64,000 bases of DNA from the NCBI GenBank assembly GCA_033032175.1, contig CM065310.1, positions 6,882,001-6,946,000 of the forward strand, given 5' to 3'. This DNA comes from Saturnia japonica. Taxonomy: Eukaryota; Arthropoda; Insecta; Lepidoptera; Saturniidae. A program made the translations under genes and the position numbers. The notes under the pieces were generated by a model that was not told where the DNA came from, searched no databases, and worked only from the letters and a program-made list of their open reading frames with translations. Positions 36,079-47,600 of this stretch are shown in pieces. How positions within the stretch are numbered: position 1 is the stretch's first letter; every line of letters starts with the position of its first letter.

Positions 36079-38677
36079 TAGGTCCTTTACACATGAAAAT
36101 GGGGTTTTGTTGAACTGGCCACTTTGATCTCAAATATCTGGCTGGCGTTTAGTTAAGAATTCCAAATTCCAATTTATTTCAAATTTAGGCTTGTGTATTT
36201 GAGTTCCGATTTTAGTGATTTATTTGTTTTCGCACCATTTAATTTTTCTTTAACATCGTTCTTTTCACAAAATGGAAAATTTAAAATATCGCGTTATTTA
36301 CGAATGAGTTCCACCGTGACAACAACGCTGCAGAAACAGCTCGAAGGATTAATAATGTTTATGGGGAAGCTACGGTAAAATAAAGCTTTGACTTACGAAA
36401 CAAACCTCGTGGATGGCCGGAGACCCTAGTTGATCGCGAAAGAATTAAAGGTGATCCGTCACAAACAAAACAAAGTAATAAAACAATTTTAATTCACTTT
36501 GTTACATAAAAACTTTAAGCCCCTCTTCCGGGCGGAAAGAAGAAATAACAAAAAACGCACACTCTCACATGCCACAAATTTAATCCACATCATTGAAATA
36601 AAATACTCTAATTACAATACCACTTATAAATTGCCAACTAAACTCAGGTGGGTTATTTGGGGTTCACCGGGGTTGGTTACAATTAACAATTTAAATTTAC
36701 TGTATATAATTAAAAATGAAAATGAGCGCCACCAATTTTTGTAACGGAAGTTGGACCGTATCAAAAAATGTTAACTAAGGACTACCCGAGACAAGGCAGT
36801 CAGTACTGAGTCCACGCCAATACAGGAGCAGCCCCACCGGAAAACCATCCACTAAAATAGTGCCTACCACAGGAAAAACATTCACGAAAAGAGCGGCCCC
36901 CACAGGAAACCTCCCTGCAATAACAATTTAAATATTTTACAAAATTATCCGAGCCAGTACTCAGGCAAATGGGAACGGGTATGATTTTAAATCAACAATT
37001 AATCTGGTTAACAAAACAAACAACTAACTACAAACAGTAGCAAATCCGGGTTCAAAACACAGAAAATAAAATTACCTTTAAGAGGAAAATGGTCTTGCGC
37101 AGCAACGGGTCCCAATATCAACTCGCGGGCGGTAAATGCAGTTCACCAACACGAAATTCTTGCCACAACCAGAGGCAGCGAGGATAAAAGGTCCTTGGAT
37201 AAACACTTTCCTAAGATGACGAGACCCACGCGTAGTGGCTCAAGCTGAATAAAATAAAAAAAAACGACAATGTAGCAAACGATCGGGATCTATATTGAAC
37301 CATACTCGGCTCGAATACCACGAAATACGAGAAATAACTATTATAAATACCTGAAGAAGGAAAATGGGGAAGCATGGTCCTGATCACCAATGTCTACTTC
37401 TCAGTCTCAACGAACCAGCTCAACTCTCCAGCGGCGAAGTCACGAAAAAAAAAAAAGATTTGCAAAATCCTTTTCAGAAAGATCGCTTATCGGGTTGCCA
37501 GCGCTGTAATCCAAAAATCTGACAAGACCACATAGAAGTTTGCGGAATTTGAAATTAAGAATCCAAAAATTACAACAATTTAGTGCCAAAATAGTTCCAG
37601 AACCTACGAAGACTCAACCATGTTACTATCCACCAAAAACCGAGCGTAAATACAATCCAAAACAACTAAACAAAGGTTAAATACCCCTGTAATCACAACA
37701 AAACAATTTTAATCAACTCGTTTCGAAGTTGTTAACGTGTGGAATTAGTTTACTAAGTAAATTGACAACAAATTACCTGTAATAAAATAAAATCAACCAG
37801 CATTCTTCAAGACTATAATTCCCTAATTTAACCATTACCGAAAATACACGTCAACACCGTGACATAGACTATGAGGAATTAATCCTAAGAATCGAATAGT
37901 GTTGTAAAGTCTATGGATCAATCTTAATTTTTTCTATGTAACAAATTGGAACAAATTGGAAAAGTGAAAAAGCTCGAGAAACGAGTACCGCATGAATTGA
38001 CTGAAGCACACCAACCAACACGCATTGAGTGCTGCGTTACATTACTCAACCGTCACAATTAAGAGGGAATTTTGAATCGTATTGCTACTTGTGACAAAAC
38101 ATAGATTCCGTACGACAATCGGAAATGCTCATCACAGTGGTTGAACCCAGGAGAACCGGCTAAATCCTGTCCCTAGCGAAAGTTGATTCAGAAAAAGGTA
38201 CTGGTGAGTGTTTGGTCGACCAGTGCTTATGTCATACACTACAGTTTCCTAAGATCTGGCCAGACGATAACGGCGGATCTGTATTCTCAGCAATTGCAAA
38301 CCATAATGGAAAAGCTAGCCGTTAAACAACCGAGTCTGGTCAATCTCTCTAGCCAACTGCTGCTTCAGGACAACGCTAGACCTCATACTTCACGACATAC
38401 GGTCGCTAGATTACCACTTTTTTGGAATTTGGGACAATTTCTTGTAAGGAAAAAATTTCAATTCCGATGAGGCTGTCCAAACCGCCTTCAAAGATTTTAT
38501 TGATTCTCGCTCCCACAATTTGTTCAGCAATGGAATCAATGAACTACCTACAAAATAGCGAAAGTGCATAGATAATAATGGTATATACTTCTACTGCTTA
38601 AATGTATAATTTCATAATATTTTTTGCAATTTAATTTTTCTATATGAAAGGCTAATTTCAAATGTAGGAACCTAATA
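36079..38677 (+). mobile_element. Mariner-type DNA transposon, dead, split by an insertion
   Basis: The ends are imperfect inverted repeats: 'attaggtcctttacacatga' at 36077 and the reverse of 'aatgtaggaacctaat' at 38661-38676. The transposase starts near 36271 (Met-Glu-Asn-Leu-Lys-Tyr-Arg-Val-Ile-Tyr-Glu) and continues out of frame to Gly-Asp-Pro-Ser-Gln near 36464. It is then interrupted and resumes near 37960 (Leu-Glu-Lys-Arg-Val-Pro-His-Glu-Leu). The catalytic domain shows Thr-Cys-Asp and Gln-Asp-Asn-Ala-Arg-Pro-His-Thr, but stops and frameshifts are scattered throughout and the third Asp region is lost. Known mariner transposases cut and paste at TA sites; this copy cannot. It is related to the minus-strand copy at 43843. 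Confidence 0.85.
36466..37866. mobile_element. Unclassified 1.4 kb insertion inside the mariner
   Basis: Sequence unrelated to mariner separates its helix-turn-helix part from its catalytic part. It is richer in C and G than its surroundings on this strand (many 'ccaccgg', 'ccccacagg' phrases) and has no long open frame. The right end is 'cgtcaacaccgtgac' and the left edge follows 'gatccgtcacaaac'. I see no TG...CA ends, no tRNA primer site and no clear target duplication, so LTR, Helitron and other non-autonomous types all remain open. The boundaries are good to about 10 bases only. Confidence 0.6.
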
Positions 38678-38679
38678 TT

Positions 38680-39404
38680 ATAGTCCTCCCTAAAGTAAAA
38701 TTAAAAAATAATTTAATATTGTACAAATGTCTGGAACATTTACAAAAGAAATAAACTTAAACCGAACCTGTTTTAATAAATGTTTGTTTTCTTCATAAAC
38801 TATTAATACAATAAAACATTAAGTACTTACAAAGGATGCCGTATATATTCTCGAATATGCAGCGCTACAGCTCTTTTATTTAGCATATAAAGAGCTGCTT
38901 TCCGAAAGCTCACGAATAAAGGGTACGGTTATATACGGTGAACGTTCTAAAATATATTGGAGTTTTATATTTTAATATTCGCTAAGTAATAATCCGCTAT
39001 TCCATAGGTACTTTAGTTATTTTTTAAATGTAATGAAGCGAATTCTGTATAATATTGCTTTATATTAAAGAAATTGAATAAAAAATATTTATGATTATTT
39101 ATAATTGAAATAAAAATAAAGTTTTGTGCGGAGAAGAGAGTCACGATGATCTCTTGAACGTTACAATGATTACGTTGACCTCCCTAATAACGTATAGTGT
39201 ACACCTATCGTTGTAGTCTTGACATTGACGAAATTGCGTACATAGACAGAAAGCCATAATTTAAAATGTCATGAAAATGCTGACTGTGAATTATTCCTGA
39301 GCAATCGACACTCCCCGTAGTCCCTAAGCTATACTTATAAATGGGTAAGTATATAATGGAATAATTATGGAATAACAATCGGTGGTTTGTTGCGTTTTGG
39401 GATC
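38680..39404. other. AT-rich intergenic DNA, nothing recognised
   Basis: No gene or shared repeat is supported in this stretch. Confidence 0.45.
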
Positions 39405-39500
39405 GCTAGTAGGTATGTCCAGCTGTCGAGAGCCTTGCAGATCGGCATGACGTTGATGAGCTACGATGGATTGCCGATATCTCGGGTATAAAGGGTAACT
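39405..39500 (+). repeat. Dispersed repeat R2 fragment
   Basis: It reads 'gcgttttgggatcgctagta', then 'gatcggcatgacgttgatga' and 'gattgccgatatctcgg', the same order as in the R2 copy at 17995-18235. Confidence 0.5.
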
Positions 39501-39524
39501 AAAATGGACTGCATTATATTAATT

Positions 39525-40359
39525 ACTAGCTGTGCACGAACTGCGCTCGCGTGTACTACACAATGCACTGGATCAGGCATAAGTTACTCCTTATAACATC
39601 CGTGAAAGTTCCGTCAAAATCGTCAAAAATGTTAAATAATGTTATTTTTATATAAGTACTGTATATACTTTCATATGCATTTAGTAAAAAGCTGTTATTT
39701 TGACTTTATAAACATACATTTCAATCTTATTTATTTGTATAGATATTCATTCAATAGGATCATATTAATTGGGCAATGGCAATAAGTCTTTGACCTGGGA
39801 CTTAATTTGTTATGTTGTAAGTTTTATTTTGTCATACAAACTTATGTTATTTAACTATATAATATATAATAATATGTATATATACAACACCCTATACCTT
39901 TCCAAATTCCAACAGCTTACCTGAAGAGTCGGCGGTTTCCAGGCCACAATTCCCGTAGACCATATAATGTGGTGTATGTATAATTAATATGTGTGGGTGT
40001 GTAAGATCTAACCTGTAGATCACCTTGCCACTCTCCTAACCAGTCTGGACTGGTACACTTTCCTCGTCAACGCCAACAATTACACAACACATAACCCTAT
40101 CTACCGTAAACTACAGAATGATTGGTACTTTATTCAAACTACTATTACTATTGTCTAAAATCTCCAAAAAACACATTTAAAATCCAAGGGGTATTAATGC
40201 GACCCACGCGTCGCGATAAATTCGCAAGAAATCAAATGTATATCGCGCGAACGCTGATCGTATACATTTTTATTCCTACCTACATCTAATCAGCAAAATT
40301 ATTACCAAATAATAACTTCGCCCGCTTAGATATAACAATAAAAAAATAATTCAACAATG
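39525..40359. other. LINE-tail remnants in AT-rich DNA
   Basis: A start of the type 'actagctgtgcacgaactgc' at 39532 marks an RTE/SINE-like 3' end, followed by 'gtgaaagttccgtcaaaatcgtc'. No gene is supported. Confidence 0.4.
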
Positions 40360-40440
40360 GGTAATAATATAATACGAGACAAAACTAGTTACTGCGTAAT
40401 AAACTTACGTGGAGCCGCGGGGCATCGCTAGGTTGAAATA
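40360..40440 (-). repeat. Dispersed repeat R4, minus copy
   Basis: On the minus strand it reads 'gccccgcggctccacgtaag' then 'tttattacgcagtaactagt' and 'tttgtctcgtattatatt'. It matches plus-strand copies at 45541-45620 and 13850-13915. Confidence 0.6.
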
Positions 40441-40501
40441 TATTTAACATATTTTATTAAAAAGGAAAATTACTAGTTCTCATAAAATTCATATTACATA
40501 T

Positions 40502-40732
40502 TTACTGATTACTGAAGTAAGCATCCAATACGTATACTCGCATTTCAAATACTATTTGGAGTTTCAACTGGATACTGCAACAGTTCGCTCTTACGAAAAC
40601 TAGATTTTCTCTCCAAACTAATAGAATATTCTCTCTGGTAGCCAACTTGTGGGTTCCGTAGGTGCTTTTAATATGCATGGAGACCAGCTGCCGATAAGCC
40701 GTCCTTACAAAGCCTGACCTGATCTTATTCAA
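40502..40732 (-). other. Open minus-strand frame of 76 codons, unknown
   Basis: It is less AT-biased than its neighbours and has mixed, protein-like composition (Arg-Thr-Ala-Tyr-Arg-Gln-Leu-Val, then Trp-Arg-Glu-Asn-Leu). I see no known motif, signal peptide or good splice sites. It may be a transposon remnant or a stray exon. Confidence 0.2.
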
Positions 40733-42480
40733 GCGTCTTGGGCCGTCTACGTCGAGGCTTTTCCCAGATTTTCTCTTTTGTTAATGTTCCGATGAAATCT
40801 TGAGATGTTTCCTATTTTATCTTTCTATAATACATAAAGTCTCTTGCTCATAGAAAAAAACGTACCGGAGGATAGATTTCAAATATTTTTTTATATGTTT
40901 TGAAAATTGGCACTGTTTTGGGAATATAATCTGTGAGTACACAAAATTTCAAAAGTAGTTTAGAACATTTTATATGTTGAAAATAATACACGCGATTTAA
41001 TATTCATTCATTTACACCTTTGAAATAAATGAAACATCTTTTTTAATCTAAATAACTAAGATGCTACAAAAACGCGTCATGACGTCACCATCCAATAACC
41101 CGATAAATAAAACTAAGGTCAAAAGGTATCATGTGTAAAGTTGACTAACTAGAAATAGAGTGATGAAATTTCTTCACCACATATAATTTTAAACCAATCG
41201 ACTGTATCAATCAGTTCAGTTCAGTTCTGAGTTCATTGAACTATGACGTCACGTTTTTTGTATGGTGTTTCTAATCACGTGCCAAAAAATAAAACAAAAT
41301 TAATTCAGTGAAAGTTATTTTCTTCCAGATTTGTATTGTTATAGGTTTTAAATTTCTTTAAAATGTAGTTTTCTCGCTGATTGTTTTAGTAAAATATTCC
41401 ATAAGTATAATTAATTACCTTAAAGTGAACGTTTTCATAAATATTATATAATAATACTTTTTTATCGATTGACCATTTTGGGTTTTACTACCAACTGCTG
41501 TGGTGAATTAAAGTAAAAGCTCGATTTTTCATGGCGGATTGAATTTTGTCCAAAACAGATAAAAAAGATTTGATGTAAGTATACATAAATGTGAGGACAG
41601 GAACAAACATTATTATAAAGGAATTTCGCTTCATAAACTATTATATTTCTTTTGATTGCAAAATCAGCGACAATGTCGTATTATATTTTTGTTTAAGCAC
41701 GGCTGGACAAGAGCGAAGAAATCAGCATAAATGTCCTTTGTGGGAGGGTTTGTTTTTAGCAGATATGTACCTATATTTTTAGTTAGATATGTTCCATCGT
41801 AGCTTCTAAACTTCTGATTCGATTTTGATGAATGAGGTGTCAAATGATTCGTTATTATGATTCCGATAACATAAGCTACATTTTACATGAACAAAATCAA
41901 TCCGAAGGATGTTACATCCAAAAACTTGGACGATGTCTGATTTTTTTGCCTATCGTATCAAGTTGACTCTCAGATGAAAAACGAAAATATTCTGAGTTCA
42001 TAAAACATAAATAAGATATACCAAACTACAGAAAAAACAATTTTATATTACATTTCATTTTCTTACATAGTTCGGTAACAGTTTTTTAAAACTATGTTTT
42101 AAGTATAAATTTCTTTTGCGAACGTCTTGAAAGTAAGTATTCAGGTCAAACTTGTGACACTTTCGATCAATGTCGAATCAAGGGAAATTTCCGACTGAGA
42201 CATATAATGCTGGCGCAGGTGTAGAAACACCCGAACAAACATTTGTCTAAGTTGACTAGAGAACCTGAGCAAATCAGCAAACACAATTCTGGAACTACTA
42301 AACACCATATCGAATAGCGAATTACGTTTGTGTAGGCGCTTGGGTTCTTGAGAATGCTAGCTTTGTTGCCAATTTGTTTGGAAAATATTGTTTATGCTTT
42401 CACTATTTGTATAACCAGGCAAAGTACCTAAGTTGTGATCAAACATTTTATATATTTAACAACTTTTAACGTTTTGTTAT
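40733..42480. other. AT-rich intergenic DNA with two CRE-like sites
   Basis: No gene is supported. TGACGTCA occurs near 41080 and 41244, both followed by C, about 160 bases apart and in the same orientation. A phrase like a LINE 3' UTR ('gattcgattttgatgaatga') lies near 41817. Confidence 0.4.
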
Positions 42481-42487
42481 ATATAAT

Positions 42488-42724
42488 ACTAGCGATTTGC
42501 TCGCAGCTTCGCTCGTGTCATAGTAATGTCCCATCTTTTTTACTTGCTGAGTTGGTAAACACTAATTTTCATAGATCCATCTCCAAAATTGACGAATTTT
42601 CATACCAGCTTTCATTCCCTTTTATTATCAACTTAGGAGTTAAATTTATAAAAATCCCTCCTTACTGCTCACCTATGTACAGTACAAAAGGAACTCGAAA
42701 GCAAATTTTCACGGTGTCAATTCC
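42488..42724 (+). mobile_element. RTE/SINE-tail-like remnant
   Basis: It begins 'actagcgatttgctcgcagc' and continues 'ttcgctcgtgtcatag', a form typical of the 3' ends of RTE-related repeats in Lepidoptera, from memory. The 100-codon frame 42435-42737 overlies it and is not a gene. Confidence 0.4.
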
Positions 42725-42798
42725 GGTGAAGCTGTAAAAGCCGCAGCGGCTTTAGGGCTCCTAAGGCTAACAGTGTATTAAAACCTAAAAAAAATAAA
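42725..42798 (+). mobile_element. Extreme 3' fragment of the J2 LINE, with A-rich tail
   Basis: The phrase 'ggtgaagctgtaaaagccgc' then 'agcggctttagggctcctaa' matches, with two or three changes, the reverse complement of 52595-52655, the 3' end of the J2 element at 52567-54131. It is followed by 'aaaaaaaataaaaaaaat'. Only about 60 bases of the element were inserted. Confidence 0.8.
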
Positions 42799-43842
42799 AA
42801 AAATCACGGTCCTGGTTTCAGTGATTTGGGTTGTGCTTTGAAATAGCCGTCAGTTATCCTTTTTATATACTCTTATAAAGATATGGAAATACCATAGAAT
42901 TAAAACACTAATACTATCAAAATTTTAATCGATTTTCAAAGATAATTATAACCAATCACTAACCGCTGTTACATTTTAACTTTCAATCTTTTTTCTGTTT
43001 ATATTATATTAATATCTAAATAAGTCATATAGAAGCAAAAGCAACAATATCCATGTTCACTGAAAAAGAAGAAATTATTTTTATTCAAAATACATTCAAC
43101 AAGTTATCAAGGCGTGAATGGGTTGACAAATTAACTTGCATGATCATTCAAAACTATTTAAAATTAATATTTAGGTTGCCTACATAATTTATATGGTGAA
43201 TAAATAACTAAGTTAAAAAACTTTATTTTAATTGTTACAGCGTACTTGTGAATGAAAAAAGAAACCATATACATACCACTAAAAATGGCTACCCTGAAAA
43301 GTATGCATTTTCAACTTGTCAAAGTTTTTACGCCTAGTACGGAAATATAGATGAAATAAAATAAAATTATTGTCACACACAACATACATCCGAATAAAAC
43401 TACTTATTAAAATGGTAGTAATTTAATTAAATAATGAAACTTCGTCATAAAAAAATTGGATGTTGCTTCTTTTGTTGCTGTATGACGTCTCGTGTATTAC
43501 TTTTTATAAAAAGGTTAACTAGGTTATTTTTATTATTTCAATTACATTGTGTGTAAATAGTGTAATGTTAATAATAATATATGAATATTCGGATAGTTTG
43601 CAAGTAAACATGTTAACTAATTATTAGATAATACGTACATTATTAAAATATATAAGATGTTCAATTGATAACATTAGTCGTCGGCCAAGTCGACCAATCA
43701 TTGTCAATCATTGTAAGGTTTAAAATAGTATATTAGTATTACCGAGTAATTTGCGAGTAAGTAAACATATAAACTAGTAGTTAAATAATGCGCACATTAT
43801 TAAAATATATTAGATTTATTACAAACTGTGTATATCAATATA
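42799..43842. other. AT-rich intergenic DNA, nothing recognised
   Basis: No gene or repeat shared with the window is supported. The 5' flank of the mariner at 43843 repeats 'tattaaaatatat' twice. Confidence 0.4.
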
Positions 43843-44896
43843 TTAGGTCCTTACATATGAAATTGGCGTTTTGTACGGGAGGTATATAAAGTAATTTTTT
43901 TTTGTAAAATATATTTAATTAATCAAAGTATGCACCGTTGTTATCTATGCACTTTTACCATCTCATACGTAGTTCATTGATCCCTTTACTAAAAAAACCA
44001 TGGGGGCGAGAATCAATAAACTCTTCGAAGGTGGTTTGGACTGCATCGGAGTTGATTTTTTTTTCTTTGTAAGACGTTGTCCAAATTCCGTAAAAAAATG
44101 GCAATCTGTTGGAGCAAGGTCCGGGGAGTTCGGTGGATATCGCAGACATTCCAATTGGAGCTCATCTAACTTAGTGGTTGTTTGTTGTGCAGTGTGTGGT
44201 CTTGCGTTGTCGTGATGCAACAGTGGCCTAGAGCGATTGACCAATCTCAGTTGTTTAGCAGCTAGTTCTTCCTTCATGGTTTGCAGTTGCTGATAATAGA
44301 TATCTGCTGTAATCGTTTGGCCAGATTTTAGAAAGCTGTAGTGAACGACACCGGCGCTAGTCCACCAAACACTCACAAGTAACTTTTTCTGAGTCAATTT
44401 TCGTTTAGGGCAGGATTTGGCTGGGTCTCCAGGGTTCAGCCATTGCGACGAGCGCTTCCGATTATCGTACAGTATCCACTTTTCATCACAAGTAATGATT
44501 AGATTTAAAATCCCTTCATTAATGTGTCGGTTGAGCAAACTAGCCCAGCAGTCGACGCGTGTTTGCAAGTTCGATTCACTCAATTCATGAGGTACCCATC
44601 GTTCAAGTTTTATCACTTACCCCGAAACCTGCAGCAATCTCTGAAGTGCTTTGTGATGGATCTACTTCCACGATAGCATTTAATTCTTGATTTTCCACTT
44701 TGGTCTCCGGCCGTCCACGGGGTAGGTACTGAAGGTCGAAATTTCCAGAACGAAAATGTTGAAACCAAAAACGTACCGTGCTTTCTTTTGCAACACCAGC
44801 ACCGTACACATCATTAATCCTTCGAGCTGTATCTGCAGCACTGGTGCCACGGTAGAACTCGTACTCGTAAATACATCGATATTTCATGTTTTCCAT
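43843..44896 (-). mobile_element. Mariner transposon, 3' terminal repeat plus most of the transposase
   Basis: The terminal repeat 'ttaggtccttacatatgaaa' starts at 43843. On the minus strand the transposase starts at 44896 (Met-Glu-Asn-Met-Lys-Tyr-Arg) with the N-terminal helix-turn-helix region. A small internal deletion near 44605 removes the linker between Val-Ser-Asp-Lys-Thr and Ile-Lys-Leu-Glu-Arg-Trp. The catalytic part keeps Thr-Cys-Asp-Glu-Lys-Trp, His-Asp-Asn-Ala-Arg-Pro-His-Thr-Ala and Ser-Pro-Asp-Leu-Ala-Pro-Thr-Asp, with 34 residues between the last two catalytic Asp (DD34D). A frameshift near 44070 in a T-run precedes the C-terminal end (stop at 43955). No matching 5' terminal repeat is seen beyond 44896. 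It is inactive. Confidence 0.9.
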
Positions 44897-45540
44897 TGTG
44901 CAGTAATAACCGACGCCAAAGAAAAAAATAATGAGGAAAAAAAAATGAATGACTGTTTTCGAAAGTCATATGTACCAGCAAAATTAATTTATAAATTTGA
45001 CTTTGGAATTATTAACCAAAGAGGAGATATTTCAGATCAAATTGATCAGTACGACAAAAGGCTATTTGATCGTTTGTGAATTAGTCGCAACCAATCGTAG
45101 TCGTTGACTAATCATAGGCTTAGGCTTTGACCAATCATGCGTGTTGACAAAACATAGAATCGAGGATAAAGGTGATGCGGATGAAAAGACAGGGACTTGC
45201 ATTTGAGCGAGGAGCATAGTAAGAGTGTGAAAAGATACTTAGGGCAAAAGTAATGTGATTATAAAATGGAAATACTTTATCAAAAATAATAAAATACCGG
45301 AAAACTGAACCTGAGTTTCATTGCTTCTGTTTTGAATCCCTATAATAGGCATACAGTTCTAATAACTTGGTTTCAGATGAGGTATCTATCACAAATATTA
45401 TAGCGATTTATATTCAGGCCTGGGGGAACCACTGGTTTGGCTCGAAATCAAATATCGCCTTGCGTACAAACACAAGAAAAAAAATTATTGAAAGAAACGT
45501 AACAATACTTGGTTGGCCTCAAAAGAATCTATTTATGACT
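44897..45540. other. Intergenic DNA beyond the mariner
   Basis: The expected 5' untranslated part and terminal repeat of the mariner are not recognisable here. No gene is supported. Confidence 0.4.
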
Positions 45541-45860
45541 AGCGGCGCCCCGCAGTTCCGCACGCGTTTATTACGCCGTAATTACTCTCGTCTCGTAATT
45601 TTATTTTTATCACATCATTGACAATTCTTATCATATCATACTCGCATATACTTCTTTTGTTAAAATTTATCAGAATCTGTTGAGAATGATTTTTTTTTTT
45701 GGAATTTGTGTTTTTAAGATTTGTAATAGTATCATTGGCAATTTTTATACGCTATAAAAATATGGAATGACATATACTTTTCGTATACAAAATTTCATCA
45801 TAATTGATCAAACCTTTTTTGATTTAAATCCACTCCGTTAATACGTATTAAACAATAGCA
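45541..45860 (+). repeat. Dispersed repeat R4, plus copy
   Basis: It starts 'actagcggcgccccgcagtt' and continues 'ttattacgccgtaattactc', 'tcgtctcgtaattttatttt'. The rest (45660-45860, with 'catatacttttcgtatacaa' and 'aatttcatcataattgatca') has the style of a LINE 3' UTR. Other copies are at 40360 (minus) and 13850. Confidence 0.6.
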
Positions 45861-46424
45861 AATCGATAGCATAAATTGCTAAACATTTGCTTCGAAATGG
45901 CGAAATATAATAGTGTTTGGTACATTATAGGTGCATTACCTTAAACGAATTTGCAGTTTCAAAGCAAACATTTATTTAGCTATTATTGTTGTCGTTTTGC
46001 TCTTAAATACGTAATCAGGTGATAAGGGACTTACAAAATGACATACAGATAAAAATATTTAAAGTCACATTCGTGATCAGTGTTCTTTATATAGGATGTA
46101 CCGACAGGACTAGAGTCTTATTCATAAGAATCACTCTTCAGTATGCGTGTATGATTCTAAGCGTCATGCTAACGGTTTGATGCCAACTTTTCATGGATCA
46201 TGAATAGATTTATGATACCAATTTACAAATGATATGCAATAAAGGATCTGTAATCTGTAAACACAAATACGATTTTAATATCAGTTTGAATTAATGTAAT
46301 ATACTGAAGTGGCAACGTTTCGAAATGTAAATACAAATAGTTCAAATGAATGTTACATTATCATATAGATAGAAAGTACTTTTGTACTAATTGCTAATTT
46401 ATCCTTATACATATTTAATGTTAC

Positions 46425-46740
46425 TAGCGATCGTCCTAAGGTCGAAATTCGACCAGCGACTTTTTGATTATAGACTATATTCTGTTTGACATTTGCAGTA
46501 TTCATAAACAATGAGTATTATCTACATCACTTGCTGTCACTTTTCCTTGAGTGACAATGTCAATATTTTGGGGAGTCTAAATTTAATGGCACTGGTCGGG
46601 TTAGAATCCGCAGTATTAATTAATTTAATTTAATATATTAGTAACAAATATTATAGATACATTTTGGCTTTCTGCACTCCTTCTCCATATAAACTTATTC
46701 TTTAACTTTTGCTTCACGTATTAATACATAGATTACATTT
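46425..46740 (+). repeat. Dispersed repeat R3, second copy
   Basis: It matches 24584-24960 in blocks 'accagcgactttttgattat', 'tgacatttgcagtatt', 'tcacttgctgtcactttt', 'gctttctgcactcc' and 'tttgcttcacgtattaatac'. A stretch of about 60 bases of the other copy (the 'gtgcacgcaatacg' part) is absent. Confidence 0.65.
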
Positions 46741-46814
46741 TATATTTAGTGTTATTACATTTTACATACTAAGCCCACCGACCCTCAAATAGATATTGGC
46801 GGGTTTGCTGTTGT

Positions 46815-47236
46815 CGGGTTAGTCAGCGACTTTAAGTCGTTGCATGTCGGAAAATTTTGTCGGTGACACGATATGAATAACTTGGTCTCCGCTTCCATTC
46901 TTTTTTCTTCTTTGTGTCATTTGAATCATTCAGTAATTAGTGTTCAACTTTTAAACATAAACAATTGTTGAAAAATCCAAATTTTCAGAAATGAGGTTCA
47001 CCAATAAACAGTTTACAACAACGCGCTGTTTATAATTACTGTATAGAGTTCCACAATAATGAACTCATTTGAATAATAAAGATTTATTAAAGTGAAAGTT
47101 GTTTTATTGTTTCACTCCATATTTCAAAACAAACGCCATGTCCCTAGACGTCGACTGTCGCTGATCAACTGATTGTGTACACAAATCGCCGACATGTCGT
47201 CGGATAGCCCGCGTTGACACAAGTCGTCGACAAATA
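46815..47236. mobile_element. Possible MITE with GTCG-rich inverted ends
   Basis: The left end (46812-46853) reads 'ttgtcgggttagtcagcgac...tgcatgtcgg'. The reverse complement of the right end (about 47190-47236) reads 'ttgtcgacgacttgtgtcaa...gacatgtcgg'. The two can be aligned over about 40 bases with gaps. The interior has no open frame. The class is unknown. Confidence 0.35.
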
Positions 47237-47347
47237 GTTTAGCACAGTTTAGCTACTGGGCAGTGTGTGTGAGTCGGCAGGTTTGGTGTGTAGCGCGCAT
47301 TACATTTCTCTCATTACGTTTCTTTGTAATTTTTTTTATCTTAGCAC

Positions 47348-47600
47348 GGCAATGTAGTGGTTCATATCATATCTGATGGTAAGTTAACATAGTACAATCC
47401 AACATCGATGACCACCGAGAGATCTACAATCCACGGCCATTCGTCGCTGTCATATCGACCCGCTGAAATAAATGGTTCTTCACGTTGTGTTTTTTGTTTA
47501 TCTTTATTTAAGTGTCTTTTACAGTTAGTGTATGCCAGTCGCATCGGAGCAAATCCAAATCTAACAAAAACAATTGTATACGGAATCGATAAATATTGAC
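47348..47600. other. Repeat remnant and an unexplained 64-codon open frame
   Basis: The start 'tagtggttcatatcatatct...gatggtaagttaacatag' resembles a lepidopteran repeat. Next, 47408-47599 is open on the plus strand (Thr-Ile-His-Gly-His-Ser-Ser-Leu-Ser-Tyr-Arg-Pro), and the minus strand is open as well (47362-47544). I do not recognise the protein on either strand. Confidence 0.25.

Noticed and set aside
36466..37866. Solo LTR inside the mariner
   Set aside because: No TG...CA termini and no convincing 4-6 bp target duplication could be found, so it is left unclassified.
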